From contig OOIN01000039.1 in NCBI GenBank assembly GCA_900323505.1, forward strand, positions 310,001 through 374,000: DNA of 64,000 nt. The letters are read 5' to 3'. Source of the DNA: Ustilago trichophora. Taxonomy: Eukaryota; Basidiomycota; Ustilaginomycetes; Ustilaginales; Ustilaginaceae. This document shows positions 11,351 to 20,192 of the stretch, piece by piece. The position numbers and the translations under genes were made by a program. The notes below the pieces were generated by a model. The model did not search any database and had not been told where the DNA came from. It was given only the letters and a program-made list of their open reading frames with translations. The stretch's first letter is position 1, and each line of letters opens with the position of its first letter.

Positions 11351-12130
11351 TCAATGCCTTTGCCTGTGCCATAATATGACCTGGTCCTTTCCGAACATGG
11401 CCTTGCTAGGATTCGTCCAGTCTATTGTGGTCGAGGTGGCAGAAGGATGCGGCAAAGCCGATGAGAAGCCGAAACCTTCGGGACCAACGGTGAGTGGTGC
11501 AATGGTGACGAGTAAAGCGTCAATGTGATGTGGCTGTTGCATGAGACTATCGATGACAGCTGCTCCGCCTTCGACCATGAGGCGTTGGATGCCGGCCATG
11601 TGAATGTGCTTGAGAAGCATAGTCCAGTCGAGCGATGCAGTTGATGGTGCATCGTGATCGATCTGAATGACTTCCGCGCCGGCCTCTTCGAGCACTTTGC
11701 GTCTTCCAGGGCTGGCATGTATCGATGAGAGAACGAGAGGCTGTCGACCGACACCGGCAGCATGGTTGCGAATGAGCTTGCAATCGACGGGCATCCTCAG
11801 CTTCGAATCGAGCACGACCGGTCTCGGCAGACCCGATACAGTCGGTGGATGTGAAAGAAGCCGTGCGTTGAGTTGCGGATTGTCGTTGAGAACAGTACCA
11901 ATACCTACAAGGATACCATCGTGAAGTGTTCTCAACTTGTGCGTCATGATCATGCTTTCGCTGCCGCTCAAAGCCAGCTGTTCCTTTCCCGCCCCTGCTA
12001 TCTTGCCATCCTGAGACTGTGCGAAGGTGAGTGTTACGTGTGTACGTTCTTGGCTCGCGGCGCTGGTGAAGTCGAGGTGGTCGCTGAGAAAGCTGCCCGC
12101 TTGCTCTTCGGCGGGAGAAGGAGAAGCCAT
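11351..12130 (-). CDS. RIB7: RIB7: diaminohydroxyphosphoribosylamino-pyrimidine reductase
   Basis: Riboflavin pathway reductase of the fungal RIB7 type. It reduces the ribosyl side chain of 2,5-diamino-6-ribosylamino-pyrimidinone 5'-phosphate with NADPH, the second step from GTP, presumably in the cytosol. The 259-aa product fits the family length. Near the N-terminus it shows VTLTFAQSQDGKIAG, then LALSGSESMIMTHKLRTLHD and GILVGIGTVLNDNPQLNAR, the substrate and NADPH-binding part of the RibD C-terminal domain. GGAAVIDSLM follows later, and the end is near LTVGPEGFGF. I chose the ATG at 12130 (MASPSP); the frame is open a further nine codons upstream but has no ATG there. No intron is seen. 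It is divergent from the sphingoid-base kinase gene, with 1.06 kb between starts, and its 3' end faces the gene-free region. Confidence 0.9.
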   Translation of the reverse strand: MASPSPAEEQAGSFLSDHLDFTSAASQERTHVTLTFAQSQDGKIAGAGKEQLALSGSESMIMTHKLRTLHDGILVGIGTVLNDNPQLNARLLSHPPTVSGLPRPVVLDSKLRMPVDCKLIRNHAAGVGRQPLVLSSIHASPGRRKVLEEAGAEVIQIDHDAPSTASLDWTMLLKHIHMAGIQRLMVEGGAAVIDSLMQQPHHIDALLVTIAPLTVGPEGFGFSSALPHPSATSTTIDWTNPSKAMFGKDQVILWHRQRH

Positions 12131-13186
12131 CGCGGTTGCAGTGCAGCACTGACCCAACTCTTTGGCTGCAGTACTAGACCCTTGGTATGATCAGCTGGCA
12201 AGCTTGGATTATGAGCCTAAGCTGCTATGACCTGGACTCCAATACGCTAATCGTCGTTTATCCGTGGCTGGAAGGGGGAAGGGATCCGTTTCCGTTTCAA
12301 TCGTATATCGACGTAGCTCCTGCTCTTTCGGGTGTAGTATGATGTCTTGCGCGGTGCGTACTGATGCGGTCGGGTGATCCAGCAGGACAACGGACCAGTC
12401 GGTTGGTGGTCAAAGAGCAGATAGAGGTGCATGGTTGGTGTCACGTAGATTTCTTCTTCTGAAGGCCTGAACGTTGCGCTCAGGCCAGCTAGTTACACAA
12501 GAGAGGACCCTTATTTTGTGGCTCCTGTTTTTTTTTTTGTTTTTTTTTTGTTTTTTTTTCGGAGCTTGCGGCGCTTACTGCGAGCGTTACGCGGTTTTTA
12601 TGCCGTGTCGCATTCCTCCCCGCTTTGTACGATCATCCGACTCTAGAGACTGAACAAGCATATAGAGCGCCTTCTGTATACCGAAGCGACAGCAAAAGGA
12701 TATACCGACGGTATCAACTTGCTCCGTATCAGCGAAGGAAGAGAGAGAGCGAGAGAACGTGGGGCAGCGAAAGTCGAAAGAATGATTTCAAGCCGAGAGC
12801 GCTCTGGAGCGTGAAAAAATGAAATCGCTGTGTGGACCCTGAGATGGCGGAGCGTGACAAGAGAGCTCTTGGTTGGCGTCGTTTGCTTTTCCTTCCGACC
12901 ACCATCGTGCTTGCCTCCAACTTGGTTCTGGGACAACCCTAACCTTGTCGACACCGCAAATCTAGAATTTCAACCAGCGCGCCGGCTTTCTTCCGTTCAA
13001 CGCAGCGGTCGAGACTCTCTCCCTCTCCGCTTCACTCCGGTTGCCCCACCACCGCAGTTCCTCACCTCAGGTCCCTCTGTCGCACTGAACGCTGCAACGA
13101 GTTGCTCATATCGAGGCAAACAAGCTCATCCACCTTGTATTGTCAACACGATCATTCCGGACCGGTCCATTTCGATCAGCAGCACA
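12131..13186. promoter_or_regulatory. Divergent intergenic region RIB7 / sphingoid-base kinase
   Basis: Separates two divergent starts. It includes a T-rich tract with three T runs broken by G (12528-12559). The kinase frame is open upstream of the chosen ATG back to 12830, but that part is a plausible transcribed leader. No known motif could be assigned with confidence. Confidence 0.5.
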
Positions 13187-15280
13187 ATGGCGATCGATCT
13201 TCCAGCAACAAGCGGCGCATCCGCCGTCGTCGAGGTCTCCATCGACGGTAAACCGGCATCCATAGGATATGACCATGAGTTTCTCTACGTGGTCCGAGGT
13301 CATCACAAGCAAGCAGCAACCCAAACCGGCAAAGCGCATGTGCGAGTGCCACTAGCTCTGGTGCTGAACGCCTCCTTCGTCTCCGATTCGGATGGCGGTT
13401 CCCTCCTCGTCCGACTGCTATCACCGCCAGTGCAAGCGCAAGGCCGAGAGTCTGCAGGTCCATTCTCATTCTTCAAGAAAGAGAAGACCCCACCAAAATG
13501 CATGGAGTCACTGTCACAACAAGCGTACGAGGCGCTCGGCCCCTCCGCGCGTGCCGAACGGTTGAGAGAACAGCTCGAAGGACCATGCTCCAGCCTTCGT
13601 CTCGTCAAGATCGAAGCGCGAGTTGTTGCAGGCAAGGACGGTGCTGATGTCGAAGCAAAAGCCCATGCCTGGGTCGACCATGTCATGAGCCAAGCCTATA
13701 AGGACGTCAAACCATACAAGCGCGTCAAAGTGCTGATCAACCCAGTAGGAGGCCCTGGAAAGGCGAGACAACTCTTCGAAAGTCGCGCGCGTCCCATCCT
13801 AGAAGCTGCCGGCTGCAAACTCGACATCACAACAACGACGCATCGAATGCATGGGCTTGCGATTGCACGAGATCTCAATGTGGAAAATTTCGATGCAGTC
13901 GGAGTGGTGAGCGGCGACGGTCTGCTTCACGAGATTCTCAATGGGTTTGCAACTCGACCGGATGCTGACAAGGCGCTGGCTCTACCTTTGGCGCCCATCC
14001 CAGCGGGAAGTGGCAATGCCATGTCGATCAACCTCCTCGGTGTCCATCAAGGCTTCAGTCTCGCCCTGGCATGCCTCAACATCATCAAGGGCAGACCGAT
14101 GAAGCTCGACCTGCTTAGCGTGACGCAGCCTGCATCCGCTTTCCCCCCTGGTGTCCCTGTGCCTGGCAGACCGCTCAGTGGCACTCTCAGCAAGCGCGGA
14201 GCTAAGGCACGACGCGATGGAACCCTCAACGGTGGTAGCACCGTCAATGACAGCGCACGAGGCTCGGAGGATGTGGCTCGACTCATTGATGCTCCCTCCA
14301 AGCCCTACATCCAGTACTACTCGTTCTTGTCGCAAGCCATTGGCATCGTCGCTGATCTCGATTTGGGGACGGAACACCTTCGTGCGCTCGGTGATACGCG
14401 CTTCGTTATTGGATATGCAACCTCGGTGCTCCGAAACGCCAAGTGCGAAGTTGACGTTGATGTCAAGCTCGGCACTCGTGGCAGTAAGAACAAGGCCGAG
14501 ATGCGTCAACGCGTCATCGACTTTAACAAGGGAAGTCAGCAGCCTGCTACCACTGGCAATGATCCGGCTGCATCTGCTGCAGAAGCGGCCTCGGCGGCAA
14601 CGCCCGCCCCGAGTTCAGACACGGCTCCGACGACCGAGACGAATGGCGCCACCGCCCAGGCACAGGCTGGAGAGGGCAGCGCACCATCGACTACGCCCAG
14701 GCTCGTGCATGGCGTTGTCACCGAGCCCCTCACATCCGATGGCAATCCTCCACCCCCCTTTGACATGCGCGATCCATCATGGCAAAGCACGTTCCTCCCC
14801 GCACAGACAGCGCAACAAGTCGGTGCCGCCCTCGCCAACCCTCATGACTCTGTTGCCCCAACCGGCTGGGTCCGTATTCAAGACTCGATCGCCAGTCTCT
14901 ACGCCGGTAAAGTCCCCTTTGTCAGTCGCGATCTGATGCAGTTCCCCTTTGCCCTTCCCAACGATGGCACCATTGACGTCTCCATGATCCTGCATGCTGG
15001 TGGACGAGTTGCCAAAGTGCCCGAAAACGGATATGCCGAAAACGGCCAGTTGGTCTACCAAAAGGCCATGACATACCTCAAAGTTGAGGCGATCAGGGTG
15101 ACACCAAGACGGAAAGAAGGGGATAAAAAGTTAAAAGGAGGTGGACTGATCAGTATCGATGGTGAAAAGGTACCCTATGCCGCTTTCCAGGTCGAAGTGG
15201 CGCAAGGATTGCAGTACTCGGTCCTGTCGTTGTATGGACGGTTCTGTGTGGCTGTTGTGGAGCCTCCTTCGACGACGTGA
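13187..15280 (+). CDS. Sphingoid long-chain base kinase (LCB4/5 type)
   Basis: Lipid kinase that phosphorylates sphingoid bases such as phytosphingosine, in the family of yeast Lcb4/Lcb5 and animal sphingosine kinases. The 697-aa product has the diacylglycerol-kinase-like catalytic domain. KVLINPVGGPGKARQLF (about residue 180) is the nucleotide-binding loop, with V and P where NPFGGKGK is usual. VVSGDGLLHEILNGF (about 239) is the family signature, and PIPAGSGNAMS (about 270) follows. The C-terminal part shows YAGKVPFVSRDL and ALPNDGTIDVSMI, as in eukaryotic sphingosine kinases. An Ala/Thr/Pro-rich insert (about residues 450-505) separates the halves. The ATG at 13187 (MAIDLPATSG) was chosen because the preceding 119 open codons look like leader. 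No introns. It is convergent with the dehydrogenase gene, 321 nt away. Confidence 0.85.
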   Translation: MAIDLPATSGASAVVEVSIDGKPASIGYDHEFLYVVRGHHKQAATQTGKAHVRVPLALVLNASFVSDSDGGSLLVRLLSPPVQAQGRESAGPFSFFKKEKTPPKCMESLSQQAYEALGPSARAERLREQLEGPCSSLRLVKIEARVVAGKDGADVEAKAHAWVDHVMSQAYKDVKPYKRVKVLINPVGGPGKARQLFESRARPILEAAGCKLDITTTTHRMHGLAIARDLNVENFDAVGVVSGDGLLHEILNGFATRPDADKALALPLAPIPAGSGNAMSINLLGVHQGFSLALACLNIIKGRPMKLDLLSVTQPASAFPPGVPVPGRPLSGTLSKRGAKARRDGTLNGGSTVNDSARGSEDVARLIDAPSKPYIQYYSFLSQAIGIVADLDLGTEHLRALGDTRFVIGYATSVLRNAKCEVDVDVKLGTRGSKNKAEMRQRVIDFNKGSQQPATTGNDPAASAAEAASAATPAPSSDTAPTTETNGATAQAQAGEGSAPSTTPRLVHGVVTEPLTSDGNPPPPFDMRDPSWQSTFLPAQTAQQVGAALANPHDSVAPTGWVRIQDSIASLYAGKVPFVSRDLMQFPFALPNDGTIDVSMILHAGGRVAKVPENGYAENGQLVYQKAMTYLKVEAIRVTPRRKEGDKKLKGGGLISIDGEKVPYAAFQVEVAQGLQYSVLSLYGRFCVAVVEPPSTT

Positions 15281-15601
15281 GGCTTGCAAATACAGACACT
15301 CTGGAGCTTCCGCAAAGATGGTCGAATGAGCATGCTCAAATTTTGCTTCTTGTAGTTCCTCTAATAGATACCATCTCGTCTCGGAATCACTTCTCGGGAA
15401 TCACAATGAAGGGGACACGGTGCGTGCGACTGCTTGATTCTTTTACATCTTGACAGAAAGCTCGGAAGTGGGGAGAAGGTCGGTCAGACGTCAAGTATGA
15501 AACTCGGCATGTCTTCTACAGCTTTGAATGCATAGTCGATTTAGAAGCACTTCACATTGTATCCGAAAGCTATCGTACAGTTCAGGGTACTATACTGTAC
15601 A
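15281..15601. other. Convergent 3' intergenic region
   Basis: Lies between the 3' ends of the sphingoid-base kinase and dehydrogenase genes. It is AT-rich near 15340-15360 and contains one TACTGTAC-type sequence near 15593-15600. I see no gene in it. Confidence 0.6.
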
Positions 15602-16506
15602 TCACCATTTCTCCACGGAAGGTCGAAGATCGACCTCAAACGACCAGACGCTTCTTGGCTGTCTGGCAGTATCCAGGTAGACCTGAGCGATGGCATCGGC
15701 GTCCATGCGCGATTCTGGCGCATAGTCCTTACCGAGGAATTGATCGGTGCGATCGGTTACGATGATTCCATCAATGATAAAGTGAGATACGTGGATACCC
15801 TTGGGACCCCATTCACGGGCTAGACTTTGGCCAAGGGCTCGAAGGCCGAATTTGGCGGCTGCAAAGGCGGAAAAGTTTGCGCTGCCTTTGATGGATGCTG
15901 TGGCTCCTGTGAGTAGGATGTTTCCGAGGGGTGATTTAGGATCGTTGTTGTCGGAAGGGGCGGAGGAAGTGATGGCTTTGAGAATGGCTTGGCTGAATAC
16001 GAACCCTCCATATCTGTCGATTGTGACACCTCCAAGACAGAGAAAAGTCAGCCAATGTCTCATTCGAACAAGACCAGACTGGAGAATAGTACTTACACTT
16101 GAATCTTGAGCGCTTCCTCCAACTGACTAGCTTTTGTTTCCAAGAAAGGTGCTCGAGCGAATCCTCCTCCTGGGTTGAAGACTCCTGTGTGAATGTAGGC
16201 ACCTTGATGTTGAGCTCCTGCTTTTCCGGTTGCGAAATGTTCTTGTACCTGTTGAATAGTGGAATGGACCGAAGCTTCGTCCTGTACGTCGACTGCGTAT
16301 GCCACCGCTTTGCCGATGCTGTTGCTACCAGAGGAGGAGGAACTGTTGTTGATCTGTGCCGCCAGAGACTCGAGACGATCTTTGGATCGGGAGAGGAGCG
16401 CTACGGGATGGCCTTGTTCGGCGAATTTGCGGGCTACGCTAAACCCAAGCCCTGGACCGGCACCGACGACTACGACGATCTGCTTTGCTGCTGTAGAGAT
16501 CGACAT
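15602..16506 (-). CDS. Short-chain dehydrogenase/reductase, atypical (one intron)
   Basis: SDR-fold protein of 273 aa assembled from exon 1 (16506-16097) and exon 2 (16013-15602), with an 83-nt GT-AG intron; the joined frame reads LKIQVYGGFVFSQ. The N-terminal Rossmann loop is GAGPGLG (residues 15-21) after four Val, a variant of TGxxxGxG. The active-site stretch has the Ser (GATAS, S177) and Lys (K191), but the usual Tyr of YxxxK is Phe (FAAAK, F187). Family knowledge: an SDR subgroup with GAGPGLG-like loops lacks this Tyr, so the substrate and even redox activity are uncertain. The Pro-Gly segment usual after the active site reads FIIDGII. The ATG at 16506 (MSISTAAKQ) is chosen; 11 extra codons lie upstream without a better start. 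Convergent with the sphingoid-base kinase and divergent from the CaMK-like kinase. Confidence 0.75.
16014..16096 (-). other. Intron of the SDR gene
   Basis: 83 nt on the minus strand, starting GTAAGTACT and ending TCGACAG. It is supported by restoration of the SDR frame across the joint. Confidence 0.85.
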
Positions 16507-16693
16507 GTTGGCTGTTGGCAATGCTACGATATCGAGCAAGGTTCGGATGGAGTTTGGATGGGAGGGATCGAGTTGGGAGCGGGCGAGCGAGGGATGTGGT
16601 TATATAGCCGAAGAGAGGAGAGCGCGCACGGTCTTAAGAGTTTATATTGTAAAGCAACAACACCCTGCAGCGAAACGGAGAAAAAAAAGAAAA

Positions 16694-16740
16694 GCAGAGG
16701 CAGAGGCAGAGGCAGAGGCAGAGGCAGAGGCAGAGGCAGA
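16694..16740. repeat. (GCAGAG)8 hexamer array
   Basis: About eight tandem copies of GCAGAG, preceded by an A-rich run, roughly 190 nt upstream of the SDR start. Confidence 0.9.
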
Positions 16741-17235
16741 AGAGTGGAGCTCGTAAAATCACGTCACCATGGCTCCATCTGCCGTATATCGTGATGGGCG
16801 CGTTTATTGCCGAACGCCATCAGATATTGCCGCCGGTGACTGGTCGTACAAGGGTTGCGATCGACGCAATGGTTACCGCAGAGCACACTACCGACCATGA
16901 GCTGTACCGAGATGTTGTTGTTCGTGTACGGTGAGCGGTGGAGAACACCCTCCAGCACAGCCCAATAAGGTGTAACGAGCTCCTTTGTCAGCTTTACTGT
17001 ACAACGAACCAAGGCACAGATTGTTAAAGCTCGAAATGACCGCTTTGATTTTACGACAGTAAGGTGGGAATCTGTCTGTTCAAAGATCACCGCCAACAGT
17101 TCAAAAAAGAAGAACTGCTGACTGTTCTCCATACTCTCATGCTTACTGCTTGCCATGCTGTGTTGAAGAGAGAGACGGATTTAGGCATGTGCGTGTTGTA
17201 CTGTATGTAAGTAGCCGGCGACCCGATTCCGACTG

Positions 17236-17264
17236 TTTTTTCTTTTTTTTTTTTCTTTTTTTTT

Positions 17265-17296
<32 letters not shown>

Positions 17297-17297
17297 T
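17236..17297. repeat. (T9-10 C)n tract
   Basis: T runs of about ten separated by single C, repeated at a regular spacing, in the leader or promoter of the CaMK-like gene. Confidence 0.85.
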
Positions 17298-17739
17298 GGG
17301 TTGTGTGTTTGCCTACGGCCTCTAAGTTAAGCTTTCATTTCCTGCGGCGTTTTGCCTTTGATTTTCCTCTTTTTGCCATCTCTGGCTGCATGCACATTTT
17401 GAGCGTGCGCGCACCAGCCAGCCCACAAAGTCGGACGGTTCGTGCATGTGAGTTCTGCAGGTGTGTGGTCTTCATCATTCATCTTCCGATTGCTGTTATA
17501 CCTTTGCCACCATTTACCTCTCGACTCGTCAAATCTAGATCCCGGTTCACGCCAGTGCTTGCGCTCTCTAGGTGACGATTACGATCTAGCAGCATCAAGA
17601 CAGGATTCCACCTCGCTTTTGCGGAATCGCTTTCGGCAGCACACTTCCACTTTCCAGCAACGACCAGTCGAGCGTTTTCAAACACGTACCCTAAGCAACA
17701 CCATCTAGAGCTGGCATCCCCGGATACGAAGTTGACAAC

Positions 17740-19113
17740 ATGCCATTCCACAACCCTTTGGCGAGACAACCAGACTCGTACGTCAAAAAGAAGGAGTACG
17801 AGTTCAAAAAGACGCTCGGCGAAGGAACATTCGGTATCGTCAGATCAGCCACTTGGAAAGCAGCCGATCCGCCCATCAATGTGGCAGTCAAGGTGATCAG
17901 CAAGCGTATCCTACGTGGACATGACGAGATTGTCAAGGATGAGATGAATGTTCTCAAAGGTCTGGATCAGCCTCACGTGGTCAAGTTCTTGGATTGGTTT
18001 GAGAGCAAAGACAAGGTAAGCACTACGCAGAGAAAAAATTTCCCCCCTTTTGCATCCATCACATACTGAAAAAGCAGACCCGCTTGATGTTCGCATTTCG
18101 GACTACAGTACTACCTTGTGTTTGAAGAAGCAACGGGAGGCGAGCTCTTTGAGCGCATCCTGGCACGTGGACGATTTACCGAACTCGACGCCTGTCGAAC
18201 CATCCGAGCCGTCTTGTCCGCCATCCAATATCTGCATCACCACAACATTGTCCATCGCGACATCAAACCTGAAAACATCCTCTACCGTACCAAAGCCGAA
18301 GACGCCAACGTAGTGCTGGTCGATTTCGGCATCGCTGCCCACATGAAGGACGACAACGAAGTTCTCACCTCGGTCTGTGGCAGTTTCGGCTATGCTGCAC
18401 CCGAGATCCTTGCCAAGAAGGGCCACGGTAAAGCGGTAGACATGTGGAGTTTGGGTGTCATCACGTACACCATGTTGTGCGGCTACACTCCCTTCCGTTC
18501 GGACGACCCGGCCGCATTGGCAGCAGAGACTCAGCGCGGAAAAGTGGAGTTCCATGATCGGTACTGGAAGAACGTGAGTGCAGAAGCCAAAGATTTCGTC
18601 AAAGCGTGTCTGACGGTGGATCCCAAGAAACGCCTCACGGCCGATCAAGGGATGGCGCATCCATGGCTCACCGAACACAGCGAAGAGACTCAGGGCGTCC
18701 ACGACATCTCGGCTGGTTTGCGAGAGAACTACAGGAAACGGTGGAAATCTGCCATCGCAGCAGTACGCGCTTCGACCAAGTTCCGCACTTTTGCACAGCT
18801 CGCCAGCGAGAGCCGTGCGGGAAGCCAAGCACCGAGTCCAACAGCAGCGCCGGGAGAAGGAGAGGCACCATTTGCAGATGACGCCGGTAAAATCTCACCT
18901 CCAACAAAGAGAGAGTTGTACAGCGAGGATGAGGAAGAGGAGGATGGAGAGGCGAACGAATGGTTTGATACCGAGGATGGTAGTGCTGCAGCTGCCAAGG
19001 AGAAGGATGCGTCGATGGCCAAGGGCGAATCGGCGAAAAAGGAAGAAGGATTCGTAGAGAAGCTCGAACACAAGTTGGACGGCTTGCATCTCGGATCGTC
19101 TTCGAACAAGTAG
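17740..19113 (+). CDS. Ca2+/calmodulin-dependent-type protein kinase (CaMKI-like)
   Basis: Ser/Thr kinase of 426 aa built from exon 1 (17740-18015) and exon 2 (18109-19113); the joint reads SKDKYYLVFEEATGG. All catalytic motifs are present: LGEGTFGIV (from residue 26), ATP-binding Lys in VAVKVISK (K51), HRDIKPEN (141-148), DFG (164-166), APE in GYAAPEIL, and WSLGVITYTMLCGYTPF. The domain ends with HPWLTEH and is followed by a basic amphipathic stretch (GLRENYRKRWKSAIAAVRAS), as expected for an autoinhibitory/calmodulin-binding segment. The tail is acidic and Ser/Ala-rich, with no further domain. In the activation loop the sequence is CGSFGY, so the Thr phosphorylated by CaMK kinase in animal CaMKI (CGTPGY) is Ser here. 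Calmodulin dependence is inferred from family membership and the basic segment. Confidence 0.85.
18016..18108 (+). other. Intron of the CaMK-like gene
   Basis: 93 nt, starting GTAAGCACT and ending GACTACAG. Splicing joins LDWFESKDK to YYLVFEE, restoring the kinase hinge. Confidence 0.88.
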
Positions 19114-20192
19114 GCAAGTTCTTGGTTTCTCTCGACATGCACTCGAATCTTGTGTTGTTGGACTGTTAGACGGTTGCATTTCTGTTTGGCCCCGCAATGT
19201 GTTGTTCTCTCTCTCTCTCGTTTCTGTCGTTTCAGTCTCATCTCCCTCTTTGTACTGTACTCTATGCAGCTCCAAGAAAGCTATCGGATCGTCTCCACTC
19301 ACTTCATATGTGACTTTTGCTTTCGAGATGGGAACAAAGGCTTGGCTGGTTGCCTGGCTCATCTCGTAGATCCACATGAGGCATCCTTTGTCGCGAGACA
19401 TCCGCCCGCCTGCCAATCGCGTCACGAGTCTAGCAATTTCCTCATACTTGGTAAGAAAGAGGTAGGCTTTTGGAAATTCGGCCTTCGAAAATTGAGCTCC
19501 TAAAAATGCGTTGCAAAATCCGAGACCAACAGACACACAGGAACCCACACACACACACAAAAAGTTAAGCTTCTCTCTCTCTTGTGCAAACAATTTGAGC
19601 GCGTCATCAGGTCTGAGAGACAAAATAAGGAAAGGGCAGCTGGCAAGTGCACGCGCGCCAAGCACCTTCGGAAGAAACAAAAATTCAATAAATAAAAAAG
19701 GGACAGCGGCAGCGCTAACTCTACACTCTATTCTCTGTACAAAGAACAAGAAGAAGAAGAGGAGGGATGGTCTTATCGTGAAGAGAGTGCATAGCCAACG
19801 GTGCACACAGATCCGATCCAATTTCCAGCTCATACAGCAAAGCACTCTACGGCACAGATATCGGGCTGCATAAAGTGGGTTTTCGCTTGGACCCCACCGT
19901 CAATGTCCCACACGCACACACACACACACGCACGCACCGCGACTCCGACCAATTCGTTTTGCCGACCTCAGCAGTTACGCTTTCTTCCCTTCTCTTGGTG
20001 TCCTTCTCATCCCCCAGCCTCCCCGCACACTCTACTGAAAAACGCTGTTTGCTTCATTCCTCGGCCGCACACACACACAAACACACCTTTCCTCTCTCCC
20101 TCCTCTTTTCTGTATCTGAGACAGAAACGGCCAGGCTCGTTGATCAAGCCAGGTCAACGAAAAGACGAAAGAGACCCTTGGCACTCGAGCTC
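19114..20192. other. Intergenic region / leader of the CDF gene
   Basis: Tandem spacing between the CaMK-like and CDF genes. It has short (CA)n runs near 19547 and 19915 and CT-rich leader-like sequence. The CDF frame is open back to 19875, but that upstream part codes only His/Thr/Ser from CA repeats, so I treat it as untranslated. Confidence 0.5.

Larger units (their letters stand above)
16507..17739. promoter_or_regulatory. Divergent region SDR / CaMK-like kinase
   Basis: 1.2 kb between two divergent starts. It contains a (GCAGAG)n hexamer array and a 60-nt T-rich tract, both listed separately. Two short TACTGTA-type sequences lie near 17000 and 17200. No gene seen. Confidence 0.55.

Noticed and set aside
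12830..13186. N-terminal extension of the sphingoid-base kinase
   Set aside because: The frame is open but has no conserved residues, and the ATG at 13187 gives a typical start. The upstream part is more likely leader.
16099..16794. 231-codon plus-strand frame over the SDR gene
   Set aside because: Antisense to the SDR exon and extended through the GCAGAG array, giving an artificial Arg-Gly tail.
19875..20192. N-terminal extension of the CDF protein
   Set aside because: Codes His/Thr/Ser from CA repeats. The ATG at 20193 starts the compositionally different protein.
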